Source: Alteromonadaceae bacterium BrNp21-10
GTDB lineage: Bacteria; Pseudomonadota; Gammaproteobacteria; Enterobacterales; Alteromonadaceae
DNA: 64,000 nucleotides
Assembly: GCA_030418115.1 (NCBI GenBank)
Contig: JAUHQD010000016.1
Location: forward strand, 27,509 to 91,508
Direction: 5' to 3'
The notes beneath the pieces are model-generated. The model did not search any database. It was not told the DNA's origin and saw nothing but the letters and a program-made list of their open reading frames with translations. Made by a program: the position numbers and the translations under genes. Of the stretch, positions 1 through 8,887 are shown piece after piece. Numbering within the stretch: position 1 is the stretch's first letter; every line of letters begins with the position of its first letter.

Positions 1-1
1 A

Positions 2-1717
2 ATCTTGACCTCAGATGCGGAAGATATTCACAGCTGGGTAGAAACTGCCCTTATCGAGCGTACTGGTGATTTGGGTAAAAAATTACATACCGGCCGTAGC
101 CGTAATGATCAAGTCGCCACCGATTTGAAATTATGGTGCAAAGAAACTGGCGGCGAATTATTAGTCGCGCTAGTTAATTTACAGCAAGCGTTGATGGATT
201 TAGCCAGTCGCGAGAGCGCCACCGTCTTACCCGGTTATACCCATTTACAACGTGCCCAGCCGGTGACCTTTGGCCACTGGTGTTTAGCCTATGTGGAAAT
301 GTTCGACCGTGATATTGGCCGTTTAAAAGACACCTTATATCGTGCCGATACCTCGCCATTAGGTTCAGGCGCATTAGCCGGAACGGCTTATCCTATTGAC
401 CGTGAAAATTTAGCCGAGCGCTTGGGCTTTCGTCGTGCCACTATCAACAGCTTGGATGCGGTTTCTGATCGCGACCACGTGTTGGAATTATTGTCCTCGG
501 CCAGCATCAGCATGATGCACTTATCGCGTTTTGCAGAAGATTTGATTTTTTATAACTCCGGTGAAGCCGGTTTTATTGAGTTGAGTGACTTAGTGACCTC
601 TGGCTCATCGTTAATGCCACAAAAGAAAAACCCCGATGCGTTAGAACTTATTCGTGGTAAAACCGGCCGCGTTATAGGCTCACTTGCCGGTATGTTAGTG
701 ACCATGAAAGCCTTGCCTCTTGCCTATAACAAAGACATGCAAGAAGACAAAGAAGGCTTATTCGATGCGCTGGATACGTGGATGCAGTGTATGGAAATGG
801 CGGTGATGGTCGCCGAAGGTTTAAAAGTGAATCGCGTGCGTACTTTGGCCGCGGCCCAGCAAGGCTACGCCAACTCTACCGAGCTTGCCGATTACTTGGT
901 AAGTAAAGATATCCCCTTCCGTGAAGCCCACCATATTGTTGGTGAAGTCGTATTGGCAGCCATTGAAGCTGGCCATGCTTTGGAAGATTTTACGCTGGCA
1001 GAATTACAAAAATACAGTGAGCGTATTGGCCAGGATGTATTCCAACATTTGTCCATTGAATCGTGCTTGGATAAACGTGAAGTACTCGGCGGCACTTCTA
1101 GAGCCCAAGTACAAAAAACCATTGAGCACATTCAATCCGGTCATCACACCACCTTGAATGCACAAGTATTAGGTGCACCAGGGAAAGGCCAAATTCAACA
1201 CGCCCTTAAGCAAGTGCAGCAACGTTTAAATGCGCAGCGGGCCGAAGTAATGTGTGTACGTCGTGCACGTATGACCGATGTTGATCAGCTGCTTGGCTTA
1301 GTGACCTATTGGTCTGATGCCGGTGAAATATTACCCCGCAGCCGCGATAACATTATTCACGACATCCAAAATTTTGTGGTCGCCGAAGTCGACAATAAAG
1401 TTATAGGTTGTGCGTCGTTGTATATCTACCAAACCGGTTTAGCGGAAATTCGCGGCGTAGCTGTAGATGCTAATGAACAGCACAAAGGCTTAGGTACAGC
1501 GTTGGTGCAGTATTTATTAGAGTTGGCGCTGGAAATTAAACTCGATAAAGTCATTGTTCTAACTTACACCCCAGAGTATTTCGCCAAGTTAGGTTTTGCC
1601 GCCATTGATAAGAGCACTTTGTCTGAAAATATTATCAATGACAGTGAGTTCTTTAGTCATAAGAGTGCGGATGACGAAGTGGCAATGGAATACTTGTTGA
1701 ATATAACGCTAGGTTGA
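2..1717 (+). CDS. argH: Argininosuccinate lyase fused to a GNAT acetyltransferase, ArgH(A); 5' end missing
   Basis: Argininosuccinate lyase cleaves argininosuccinate to arginine and fumarate, the last step of arginine synthesis in the cytoplasm. The frame is open to the left edge and begins inside the lyase, just before a DAEDIHSW motif found near residue 80 in E. coli ArgH, so about 80 residues are missing. Family motifs seen include [11 protein letters not shown] and the signature [12 protein letters not shown]. After the lyase (about 385 residues here) follow about 170 residues of a GNAT fold with an acetyl-CoA loop, QHKGLGTAL. This ArgH(A) fusion is known from Moritella, Vibrio and Alteromonas relatives, where the extra domain supplies N-acetylglutamate synthase activity. 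A complete argA follows 11 bp downstream, so that activity may be duplicated here. The fusion is certain from the open frame; activity of the GNAT part is inferred. Confidence 0.96.
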   Translation: MLTSDAEDIHSWVETALIERTGDLGKKLHTGRSRNDQVATDLKLWCKETGGELLVALVNLQQALMDLASRESATVLPGYTHLQRAQPVTFGHWCLAYVEMFDRDIGRLKDTLYRADTSPLGSGALAGTAYPIDRENLAERLGFRRATINSLDAVSDRDHVLELLSSASISMMHLSRFAEDLIFYNSGEAGFIELSDLVTSGSSLMPQKKNPDALELIRGKTGRVIGSLAGMLVTMKALPLAYNKDMQEDKEGLFDALDTWMQCMEMAVMVAEGLKVNRVRTLAAAQQGYANSTELADYLVSKDIPFREAHHIVGEVVLAAIEAGHALEDFTLAELQKYSERIGQDVFQHLSIESCLDKREVLGGTSRAQVQKTIEHIQSGHHTTLNAQVLGAPGKGQIQHALKQVQQRLNAQRAEVMCVRRARMTDVDQLLGLVTYWSDAGEILPRSRDNIIHDIQNFVVAEVDNKVIGCASLYIYQTGLAEIRGVAVDANEQHKGLGTALVQYLLELALEIKLDKVIVLTYTPEYFAKLGFAAIDKSTLSENIINDSEFFSHKSADDEVAMEYLLNITLG

Positions 1718-1728
1718 GCAGATAAGTC

Positions 1729-3063
1729 ATGAATACCAGAACTGAATTAGCATCGCAAAACGGCAGCAAAGATTACGTAAAGTGGTTTAGAAATGCTGCG
1801 CCCTACATTAATGCCCATCGTGGTAAAACCTTTGTTTTGATGTTTGGCGGTGAAGCGGTAGAAGATCCTAATTTTGCGAATATTATTCATGATATCGCCT
1901 TGCTTAATAGTCTCGGTGTCAAGCTGGTATTAGTGCACGGTGCGCGTCCGCAAATTGAAGAGCGTTTAAAACTGCGCAATTTGGTAGAGCACATTGAAGA
2001 CAACTTACGGGTGACCGATTCGCAAACTTTGGACTCGGTAAAAGATGCTATTGGCTCGTTGCGCTTACAGATTGAAGCGTTGCTGACCACGGGGTTAATT
2101 AACTCGCCGATGCATGGTTCCCATATTCGCGTGAATAGTGGCAACTTTGTTATTGCGAAGCCCTTGGGCATAAAAAATGGCGTCGATTATAAGCATACCG
2201 GTGTGGTACGCCGTATCGACGTGAGTGGCATTAATACGCAATTACACAATGGTTCAATTGTGTTGTTATCGCCTGTGGGTTACTCGCCTACCGGAGAAGT
2301 GTTTAATTTGTCGGTGGAAGATGTGGCGACCCAAGCGGCCGTAGCCCTAAAAGCCGATAAACTGATTACCTTTGCCGAACAAGATGGTTTGATTGACGAC
2401 AAAAATCGTCTGATCAAAAGCTGTGATGCCAGCACGGTAAAATCATTGCTGAATAACACTCAGGATCATATTCGCCAATTGCTGATCAAAGTGGTGGAGC
2501 TTAGCGGAGAAAATGGCATTCAACGTTGTCATGTTATCAGCTATCAAAATGATGGCGCGTTATTGCAAGAATTGTTCACCCGCGATGGTTCCGGCACTCT
2601 GATCGCTCAAGATTATAAAGAGCAGTTACGCACCGCTACTATTGAAGATGTGGGGGGTATATTGGATTTGATCGCCCCCATGGAGCGTGAAGGAATTCTG
2701 GTAAAGCGTTCTCGTGAATTACTGGAAATTGAAATCGAGCGCTTTGTAGTGATTGAAAAAGAAGATACCATTATTGCCTGTGCGGCCTTGTATCCCTATC
2801 CAGAAGCTAACTGTGGTGAGCTGGCCTGTGTGGTGGCGCACCCTGATTATCGCGGTAGTAATTTTGGTTTGCGCTTGTTAAATGCGGTAGAGATAAAAGC
2901 CCGTAATATGAATCTAACCTCGTTGTTTGTATTAACTACGGTCAGTGCCCATTGGTTCCGCGAGCAAGGCTTTGTTGAACAACCATTGGAAATGCTACCC
3001 GAAGGCAAACAAAAAATGTATAACTTCCAACGCAAATCCAAAGTCTTTATCAAACAAATTTAA
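1729..3063 (+). CDS. argA: N-acetylglutamate synthase ArgA
   Basis: Makes N-acetylglutamate from glutamate and acetyl-CoA, the first committed step of arginine synthesis. At 444 residues it matches the classical two-domain form (E. coli about 443): an amino-acid-kinase-like regulatory domain to about residue 295 (VLVHGARPQIEERL near residue 66), then a GNAT catalytic domain with the acetyl-CoA loop DYRGSNFGLRLL near 372. The ATG lies 11 bp after the argH(A) stop, so the two genes are probably co-transcribed. Feedback inhibition by arginine is known for the family but is not shown by the sequence. Confidence 0.95.
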   Translation: MNTRTELASQNGSKDYVKWFRNAAPYINAHRGKTFVLMFGGEAVEDPNFANIIHDIALLNSLGVKLVLVHGARPQIEERLKLRNLVEHIEDNLRVTDSQTLDSVKDAIGSLRLQIEALLTTGLINSPMHGSHIRVNSGNFVIAKPLGIKNGVDYKHTGVVRRIDVSGINTQLHNGSIVLLSPVGYSPTGEVFNLSVEDVATQAAVALKADKLITFAEQDGLIDDKNRLIKSCDASTVKSLLNNTQDHIRQLLIKVVELSGENGIQRCHVISYQNDGALLQELFTRDGSGTLIAQDYKEQLRTATIEDVGGILDLIAPMEREGILVKRSRELLEIEIERFVVIEKEDTIIACAALYPYPEANCGELACVVAHPDYRGSNFGLRLLNAVEIKARNMNLTSLFVLTTVSAHWFREQGFVEQPLEMLPEGKQKMYNFQRKSKVFIKQI

Positions 3064-3077
3064 GAGATTACTAAGCT

Positions 3078-3836
3078 ATGTTGAATCAACTGAAAGTTTA
3101 TCGCCAAGGGTTATTAGCCAGTCTATTGTTGTGCTGTGTCTTTAGTGTTTTGGCAGAATCTACTGCTACACAAGCGACACCTAGAATTAAAGAACATTCG
3201 TGGATGTCGGTGGCGCAGTGGCAGCAAAAACACCAAGCAATTAAAACTCAAGCTGAAACAGCCGGTGACATTGACGTGTTGTTTGTTGGCGATTCTATTA
3301 CCGAAGGCTGGCAGTGGGGTGATAATCAAAAGGTATTCGATAAGCATTTTAGTAAGCTGCGTACGCTCAATATGGGGATAGGCGGCGACCAAACGCAAGA
3401 AGTGTTATGGCGCTTACAGGATATGGCTAGCATCACATTACACCCTAAAGTGATTACCTTGCTGATTGGCGTGAATAACTTTGGTCATAGTAATCACAGC
3501 GCTGAGGAAGTCTTTAGTGGTGTAAAGGCGGTGGTTGAAACCTTGTCAAAAAACTATCCACAGGCGCAAATTTTGATCAACGGCATACTGCCCTACGATG
3601 CTTCACACAGCAGCGCTAATCGTCTGCGGGTGCGTAATACCAATACTCAAATTGCGGTATTAGCAGAACAGCCAAATATTCATTTTGTCGATTTTGGTGG
3701 TGCATTTTTAAATGAGGAAGGGGATATCTCTGCTGAGATTATGGCGGATTTTTTACATCCTACTGCCCTAGGGTATCAGCACTTTGCTGAGCAATTATTA
3801 CCTTCAGTGCAACAATTACTGCGTGCCGCTAAGTAA
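3078..3836 (+). CDS. Secreted SGNH/GDSL hydrolase (PAF-acetylhydrolase-like)
   Basis: Predicted serine esterase of the SGNH superfamily. Residues 1-26 form a signal peptide, so it is exported. All four blocks are visible: GDSIT with nucleophile Ser73, the block II glycine in GIGGDQ (about 102), GVNN with Asn133 and DFLHP with Asp224 and His227. The overall pattern resembles the alpha subunit of platelet-activating-factor acetylhydrolase. It starts 14 bp after argA on the same strand and may be read through from it, though no link to arginine is apparent. The substrate is unknown. Confidence 0.85.
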   Translation: MLNQLKVYRQGLLASLLLCCVFSVLAESTATQATPRIKEHSWMSVAQWQQKHQAIKTQAETAGDIDVLFVGDSITEGWQWGDNQKVFDKHFSKLRTLNMGIGGDQTQEVLWRLQDMASITLHPKVITLLIGVNNFGHSNHSAEEVFSGVKAVVETLSKNYPQAQILINGILPYDASHSSANRLRVRNTNTQIAVLAEQPNIHFVDFGGAFLNEEGDISAEIMADFLHPTALGYQHFAEQLLPSVQQLLRAAK

Positions 3837-3858
3837 GTTGTTATTCCCATTTCTCTTT

Positions 3859-3896
3859 AGTTAACACCCGCTTGAACGGCGGGTGATTCGTTAACC
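3859..3896. terminator. Hairpin between convergent genes
   Basis: CACCCGC at 3865-3871 pairs with GCGGGTG at 3879-3885, framed by two GTTAAC hexamers. It lies between the converging SGNH hydrolase and VapC-like genes and could end both transcripts, but there is no clear T-run. Confidence 0.4.
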
Positions 3897-3899
3897 CCA

Positions 3900-4262
3900 T
3901 TAAAACTCATAAGCAATGCGAATACCGGGGTGATCTACAGGAAAGTGTTGGCCATTACGAGTGACCATAATCAGGTTATGTTGTTGCGCTGCAGCTAGGG
4001 TAATGGCATCGGGCAATTTCATGTTTTCGGCTACTTTGATATTAACCGCTAACTCCCTGACATCTCGATTAATATCGATAATCTGATATTGTTTCAAATA
4101 AGCTTCGGTTGTTTGTTTGTGCTCGGGGGCGGCGCTAGAGACAATCTGCATCCACGAAATAACGCTCAAGTATTTATCCTCATAGCGCGCCAACTCCTGT
4201 TGTGCCTCTACTACACCTTTGAGGTAATCGATGACTAAGCAGGTATCAAATAACGCTTTCAT
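3900..4262 (-). CDS. PIN-domain toxin, VapC-like
   Basis: A 120-residue PIN-domain protein, the expected length for a VapC ribonuclease toxin. The start chosen is the ATG overlapping the antitoxin stop as ATGA, which gives the canonical N-terminus MKALFDTCLVIDYL; a start 27 bp upstream would add nine unlikely residues. Acidic residues Asp6 and Asp85 (LPDAITLA) are present and the C-terminal TRN is at 101-103. At the second usually acidic site, in the SVISWMQI stretch, residue 39 is Gln where a Glu is normal. This may weaken metal binding, so the toxin might be attenuated. Translational coupling to the RHH antitoxin supports a TA pair. Confidence 0.85.
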   Translation of the reverse strand: MKALFDTCLVIDYLKGVVEAQQELARYEDKYLSVISWMQIVSSAAPEHKQTTEAYLKQYQIIDINRDVRELAVNIKVAENMKLPDAITLAAAQQHNLIMVTRNGQHFPVDHPGIRIAYEF

Positions 4263-4441
4263 GCTGATTCCTCTGAGCCCGGTTGCCACAACGCAAAGGC
4301 ATCCACTTCCTCGGTTTCATAGGTCGCTAGCAACATATTAATCGCCCGATTAATTAACACATTACGAGACACTTTTTCAGTGTCTTTAATCTGATCAAGC
4401 CGGTCAATCTCGGTTTTGGGAACATCGATAATAGTACGCAT
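4259..4441 (-). CDS. Ribbon-helix-helix antitoxin of the VapC-like toxin
   Basis: A 60-residue CopG/Arc-type protein. The N-terminus MRTIIDVPKTEIDRLDQI forms the usual beta strand and first helix, followed by SRNVLINRAINMLLAT as the second helix. Such antitoxins bind their own promoter as dimers and mask the PIN toxin with the C-terminal tail (here rich in Glu, with LWQPGSEESA). The gene precedes the toxin by an ATGA overlap. The operator is expected in the 110 bp upstream of 4441, but no clear palindrome was picked out. Confidence 0.8.
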   Translation of the reverse strand: MRTIIDVPKTEIDRLDQIKDTEKVSRNVLINRAINMLLATYETEEVDAFALWQPGSEESA

Positions 4442-4674
4442 GTTATATCCTTATTAACGTGGATTGCTGTCAGATGTCACATCCTAGAAGTTAATAGGGT
4501 GATGTGCAAATAATCACCCACAGTGACATTGAATATTAAAGGGAGTTAGGATTGTTCAATTCTTTGAACAGCACGCAGGTGCTGGATAATGGATTTACCT
4601 TTACATCTGCAATAAATAATAAGAAGTTAGTAAAAGTAAGTTGTAAAAATTATCTAAACAACAAGGAACCCACA

Positions 4675-6552
4675 ATGCGTCAAAAATTCACTATTGCGTT
4701 AATGGCCGGACTGTTAGCTGCATGCCAACCTTCTTCCGATGTGCAAAAACCAGTTACAACCTCAGCTCCGAGCGCCGAAACCGCTGCAGCAGATATGACA
4801 GAGTCACAACGAATTAATCATTGGTTCGATGAAAAGTACGAAGAACAGCTGCAAATGAGCCCGTTAGAAATGACATTCTTGGGGCGTAAAGACCGATACG
4901 ATGAATTCGATGATTTAACTGTGGCACAGGAAAAGCGCAAACTAGCTTGGCAAGCAGCCACCGTTGAAGAAATGACTAAGCAGTTTGATTACGACAAGTT
5001 AGATTTAGAAGCCAAAACTTCTTACGACGTGTGGCTTTACCAGTATGAGCAAGCACGAGCGAATTTACTGTTTATAGAAAACGATTATACGTTTACCCAA
5101 ATGAATGGTTTTCAGGCGTTTGCTGCACAATTTTTGATGAGTTTTCATAAAGTGGAAACCGAAAGCGACATGGTCGCCTATAACAAACGTATTGGCGGCG
5201 TAGCGCGTGGTATTAGCGAGTTATTGGATAGAGCAAAGCACAATGCTAGTAAAGATGTACGCCCCCCCAGATTTGCTTATGAAGGAGTTATTGAACAAGC
5301 GACTAACTTGATCACAGGTGCCCCCTTTACCGACACTGAAGCCGACGCACCATTATGGGAAGACGCTAAGAAGAAAGTGGCATCGTTGTTGGAACAGGAT
5401 TTGATATCTGATGATCGGGCTAAAGAATTAGAGGCGCAGGCCAAAGAAGCCTTGGTCACGCAATTCTTACCCACCTACAACGCTTTGTTAACTTGGTTTA
5501 AAAGCGACATGGAAAACACCGATGCCGAAGCTCAGGGCGCTGGTGCATTACCCAACGGCACTACCTTTTATAACCATATGTTAAAAGCCAGAACCACCAC
5601 AGACTTGACGGCCGATGAAATTCATACCATTGGTCTAAGCGAAGTAGATCGTATCTATAAAGCCATGGAAGCAATTAAAACGCAGGTCGGTTTTGAAGGC
5701 ACCTTGCAAGAATTCTTCGTGGATATCAAAAAAGATAAAAACGATGAACGTTTTTATTACCCTAATACCGATGCAGGACGCAAGGCTTATATAGATGACA
5801 CCGAAGCTCACTATGCGGTGCTCAAAGCGCAGTTACCTAACTACTTTGGTATTTTGCCCAAAGCAGATATTGAAGTGAAACGGGTTGAAGCGTTTAGAGA
5901 ACAAGACGGTGCCGCTCAGCATTATTTCCCGGGCACGCCTGATGGTTCACGTCCCGGTGTGTATTACGCGCATTTATCAGATATGAGCATGATGCCGAAA
6001 AACGAAATGGAAGCCGTGGCCTATCACGAAGGGCTTCCGGGTCACCATATGCAAATCTCCATTGCCCAAGAGCTGACTAGCGTACCGCAATTCAGAACCC
6101 AAGCGGGCTTTACCGCCTATGTGGAAGGTTGGGGCTTGTACTCCGAATTATTAGCTAAAGAAATGGGTGGTTATCAAAATGCGTATTCTGACTTTGGTCG
6201 CCTAGTCACCGAAATGTGGCGTGCGGTGCGTTTAGTGGTGGATACCGGTATTCATGCTAAAGGCTGGACAGAGAAACAAGCGAATGATTACTTTAAGATC
6301 AACACCCCGATTTCTGATGGCGCGATTAAGTCTGAAGTACGGCGTTATTTTGTGCTACCAGGACAAGCGACTGCATACAAAATTGGTATGCTGAAAATTC
6401 TAGAGTTACGTCAATATGCCAAAGATGCCTTGGGTGACAAATTTGATATCCGTGGATTCCACGACACCATTTTAGGTGGCGGCGCCTTGCCATTAGGCGT
6501 GTTGCAAAAACGTGTTGAGAACTGGGTGTCTGAAGTAGCAGTGCAAATTTAA
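4675..6552 (+). CDS. DUF885 family lipoprotein, putative zinc peptidase (copy 1)
   Basis: A 625-residue DUF885 protein. The start at 4675 is preferred over an upstream in-frame TTG because it follows an AAGGAA ribosome site and gives a lipoprotein signal, LLAAC with Cys17, so the protein should be anchored to a membrane. The family motif YHEGLPGHH puts His451, Glu452 and His457/458 at the presumed metal site, followed by EGWGLYSE. DUF885 proteins are thought to be metallopeptidases, but few have been studied and the substrate here is unknown. A close paralogue follows 280 bp downstream. Confidence 0.9.
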   Translation: MRQKFTIALMAGLLAACQPSSDVQKPVTTSAPSAETAAADMTESQRINHWFDEKYEEQLQMSPLEMTFLGRKDRYDEFDDLTVAQEKRKLAWQAATVEEMTKQFDYDKLDLEAKTSYDVWLYQYEQARANLLFIENDYTFTQMNGFQAFAAQFLMSFHKVETESDMVAYNKRIGGVARGISELLDRAKHNASKDVRPPRFAYEGVIEQATNLITGAPFTDTEADAPLWEDAKKKVASLLEQDLISDDRAKELEAQAKEALVTQFLPTYNALLTWFKSDMENTDAEAQGAGALPNGTTFYNHMLKARTTTDLTADEIHTIGLSEVDRIYKAMEAIKTQVGFEGTLQEFFVDIKKDKNDERFYYPNTDAGRKAYIDDTEAHYAVLKAQLPNYFGILPKADIEVKRVEAFREQDGAAQHYFPGTPDGSRPGVYYAHLSDMSMMPKNEMEAVAYHEGLPGHHMQISIAQELTSVPQFRTQAGFTAYVEGWGLYSELLAKEMGGYQNAYSDFGRLVTEMWRAVRLVVDTGIHAKGWTEKQANDYFKINTPISDGAIKSEVRRYFVLPGQATAYKIGMLKILELRQYAKDALGDKFDIRGFHDTILGGGALPLGVLQKRVENWVSEVAVQI

Positions 6553-6647
6553 TGTTATAGCCTTTAGTGGTGTAGTTTTAGACTTCGCTCAGCATTGCTA
6601 ATTGGCATATCAGTGTTGGTCGCTGTTTACGCCAACAATATTAGTTA

Positions 6648-6690
6648 ACGCCGTTCGTCCTTAGTTTACCGAAGGATGAACGGCGTTTTT
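6648..6690 (+). terminator. Terminator built on a dispersed palindrome
   Basis: CGCCGTTCGTCCTT pairs with AAGGATGAACGGCG (one G-T pair) around a 9-nt loop and is followed by five Ts. It ends the first DUF885 gene. The stem belongs to the same TTCGTCCT...AAGGATGAA repeat seen at 8714, 42613 and 44035. Confidence 0.8.
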
Positions 6691-6832
6691 GTTTATAGGC
6701 AATGCCTAGCGCTCCCCCAAGTTCTGATTATTTACCTTTACATCGATGACGGATCGTAACAGTGTAGTTCGTTATTCATACAGTTAACCGTTGGCATTAT
6801 CTAGCAACTCACAAACCATAAGGGAATATACA

Positions 6833-8701
6833 ATGCATCAAAAACTGACCATCGCGTTAATGGCTGGACTATTAGTGGCATGTCAACCAGCAAGCGAAAT
6901 GCAAAAGCCGGCGGCTACCGTAGCACCGAGCACAGAAACAGCTGCAGCTGATATGACAGAGTCACAACGCATCAACCAATGGTTTGATGCCAAGTATGAA
7001 GAAGAATTACAAATGAGCCCGTTGATGATGACGTATCTGGGGCGTAAAGATAAATATGATGAATTTGACGACATGTCTGTAGCCGAGGAAAAACGCAAGT
7101 TAGCCTGGCAAACGGCCACTGTTGAGGAGATGACGACTCAGTTTGATTATGACAAATTGGATTTGGAAGCTAAGACCTCTTACGACGTCTGGATTTATCA
7201 GTATGAGCAGGCTAGAGCCAATCTGCTTTTTGTGGAGAATAAATATAATTTTGAGCAGATGGATGGTTGGCAAGCGTTTGCACCGCAATTTTTAATGAAC
7301 TTTCATGCAGTTGATAATGAAAGCGATATGCTCGCTTATATCAAACGTATAGGTGGCGCGGCTAATGGAATTAGCCAGTTACTGGAACGGGCTAAACATA
7401 ATGCCAGCAAGGGCGTCCGCCCACCACGCTTTGCCTATGAAGGCGTAATTGAACAGGCCACAAATGTGATAACAGGCGCACCTTTTACTGAGTCGGATAT
7501 CGATTCACCACTACTCGAGGATGCCAAGAAAAAAATCGCAGCGTTGCTGGATAAAGACCTAATTGACGAAGCCCGTGCCAAAGAGCTTGAAGAATATACC
7601 AAAGAGGCGTTATTAGGCCCGTTCGCGCCTAGTTATAGTGCCTTATTAACTTGGTTTAAATCGGATATGGAAAATACAAATGCCGAGGCACAAGGTGTTG
7701 GTGCATTGCCTAACGGCACCACCTTCTATAACCATATGTTAAAAACCAATACCACCACAGACTTGACCGCCGATGAAATTCATACCATTGGCTTAAGTGA
7801 AGTCGATCGTATTTATAAAACCATGGAAGCAATTAAAAATCAGGTCGGTTTTGCAGGCACCTTGCAAGAATTCTTCGTGTACATCAAAAAAGATAAAAAC
7901 GATGAACGCTTTTACTACCCCAATACCGATGAAGGGCGCCAAGGTTATATTGATGATACCAAAGCTCATTACGCAGTAATAAAAGCGCAGTTGCCTAATT
8001 ACTTCGGTATTTTGCCCAAGGCAGATATTGAAGTGAAACGGGTTGAAGCGTTTAGGGAACAAGACGGTGCCGCTCAGCAGTATTTCTCCGGCACGCCTGA
8101 TGGCTCTCGTCCCGGTGTGTACTACGCGCATTTATCGGATATGAGTATGATGCCGAAAAATGAACTGGAAGCCGTTGCCTATCATGAAGGCTTGCCCGGT
8201 CACCATATGCAATTATCAATTGCTCAAGAATTGACGAGCGTACCGCAATTCCGCACGCAGGCCTTTTTTACAGCCTATGTGGAAGGTTGGGGTTTGTATT
8301 CCGAATTGCTGGCTAAAGAAATGGGTGGCTATCAAAATCCTTATTCAGATTTCGGTCGTTTGGTGGCTGAAATGTGGCGCGCAGTGCGCTTAGTAGTGGA
8401 TACCGGTATTCATGTTAAAGGCTGGACAGAGAAACAAGCCAATGATTACTTTAAGATCAACACCCCGATTTCTGATGGTGCGATTAAGTCTGAAGTACAG
8501 CGTTACTTTGTGCTACCAGGACAAGCGACTGCTTACAAAATTGGTATGATGAAAATCTTAGAATTACGTCAGTATGCCAGAGATGCTTTAGGTGACAAAT
8601 TTGATATTCGTGGATTCCACGATACCGTGTTAGGCGGTGGCGCCTTGCCATTGAGTGTATTGCAGAAACGTGTAGAGAATTGGGTTGCTGCGCAGCAGTA
8701 G
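6833..8701 (+). CDS. DUF885 family lipoprotein, putative zinc peptidase (copy 2)
   Basis: A 622-residue paralogue of the preceding gene. The ATG at 6833 follows AAGGGA and gives the same lipoprotein signal (LLVAC, Cys17); the upstream TTG at 6791 is not needed. The motif YHEGLPGHH again begins with His451 and the downstream EGWGLYSE is kept. The two proteins align along their whole length; the DNA is closer in the last two thirds than in the first third, as expected from duplication plus later gene conversion. The substrate is unknown, and separate terminators suggest separate transcription. Confidence 0.9.
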   Translation: MHQKLTIALMAGLLVACQPASEMQKPAATVAPSTETAAADMTESQRINQWFDAKYEEELQMSPLMMTYLGRKDKYDEFDDMSVAEEKRKLAWQTATVEEMTTQFDYDKLDLEAKTSYDVWIYQYEQARANLLFVENKYNFEQMDGWQAFAPQFLMNFHAVDNESDMLAYIKRIGGAANGISQLLERAKHNASKGVRPPRFAYEGVIEQATNVITGAPFTESDIDSPLLEDAKKKIAALLDKDLIDEARAKELEEYTKEALLGPFAPSYSALLTWFKSDMENTNAEAQGVGALPNGTTFYNHMLKTNTTTDLTADEIHTIGLSEVDRIYKTMEAIKNQVGFAGTLQEFFVYIKKDKNDERFYYPNTDEGRQGYIDDTKAHYAVIKAQLPNYFGILPKADIEVKRVEAFREQDGAAQQYFSGTPDGSRPGVYYAHLSDMSMMPKNELEAVAYHEGLPGHHMQLSIAQELTSVPQFRTQAFFTAYVEGWGLYSELLAKEMGGYQNPYSDFGRLVAEMWRAVRLVVDTGIHVKGWTEKQANDYFKINTPISDGAIKSEVQRYFVLPGQATAYKIGMMKILELRQYARDALGDKFDIRGFHDTVLGGGALPLSVLQKRVENWVAAQQ

Positions 8702-8713
8702 TTAGCTAAGCAT

Positions 8714-8747
8714 AACGTTCGTCCTGAGGCTCTCGAAGGATGAATGT
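8714..8747. repeat. Dispersed TTCGTCCT/AAGGATGAA palindrome
   Basis: AACGTTCGTCCT pairs imperfectly with AAGGATGAATGTT around GAGGCTCTCG. Related copies sit at 6648-6690, 8824-8846 (one arm), 42613-42646 and 44035-44063. Similar repeats are widespread in bacterial intergenic DNA. Confidence 0.7.
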
Positions 8748-8770
8748 TAGTTATCATTTTGTTTTATCTA

Positions 8771-8796
8771 AGTCGGCTTTAAGCCGACCTTTTTTA
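8771..8796 (+). terminator. Rho-independent terminator after DUF885 copy 2
   Basis: AGTCGGCTT pairs with AAGCCGACC around a single T and is followed by six Ts. It lies 70 bp after the stop of the second DUF885 gene. Confidence 0.85.
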
Positions 8797-8853
8797 TAGG
8801 TGCCCATATTGTCCACTGCGTTGGTTCAGGGCTTGTCGAAGGATGAAATTTAA

Positions 8854-8866
8854 TTGGCTACGCCAG
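8854..8866. repeat. TTGGC-N3-GCCAA type palindrome (one mismatch)
   Basis: TTGGCTACGCCAG is one member of a dispersed 13-bp palindrome family. Other members: 12808-12820, 14154-14166, 42651-42663, 42731-42743, 43984-43996, 44073-44085 and 44098-44110, usually next to a run of A or T. Confidence 0.6.
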
Positions 8867-8887
8867 CCGCCATTCCATGGCTTTTTT

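Noticed and set aside
4552..4674. N-terminal extension of the first DUF885 gene from an upstream TTG
   Set aside because: The 41 added residues would precede a lipoprotein signal that must be N-terminal, and the paralogue has no matching extension.
7793..8131. Minus-strand open frame inside the second DUF885 gene
   Set aside because: It is a shadow of the conserved metal-peptidase-like coding region; the other paralogue does not keep it open.
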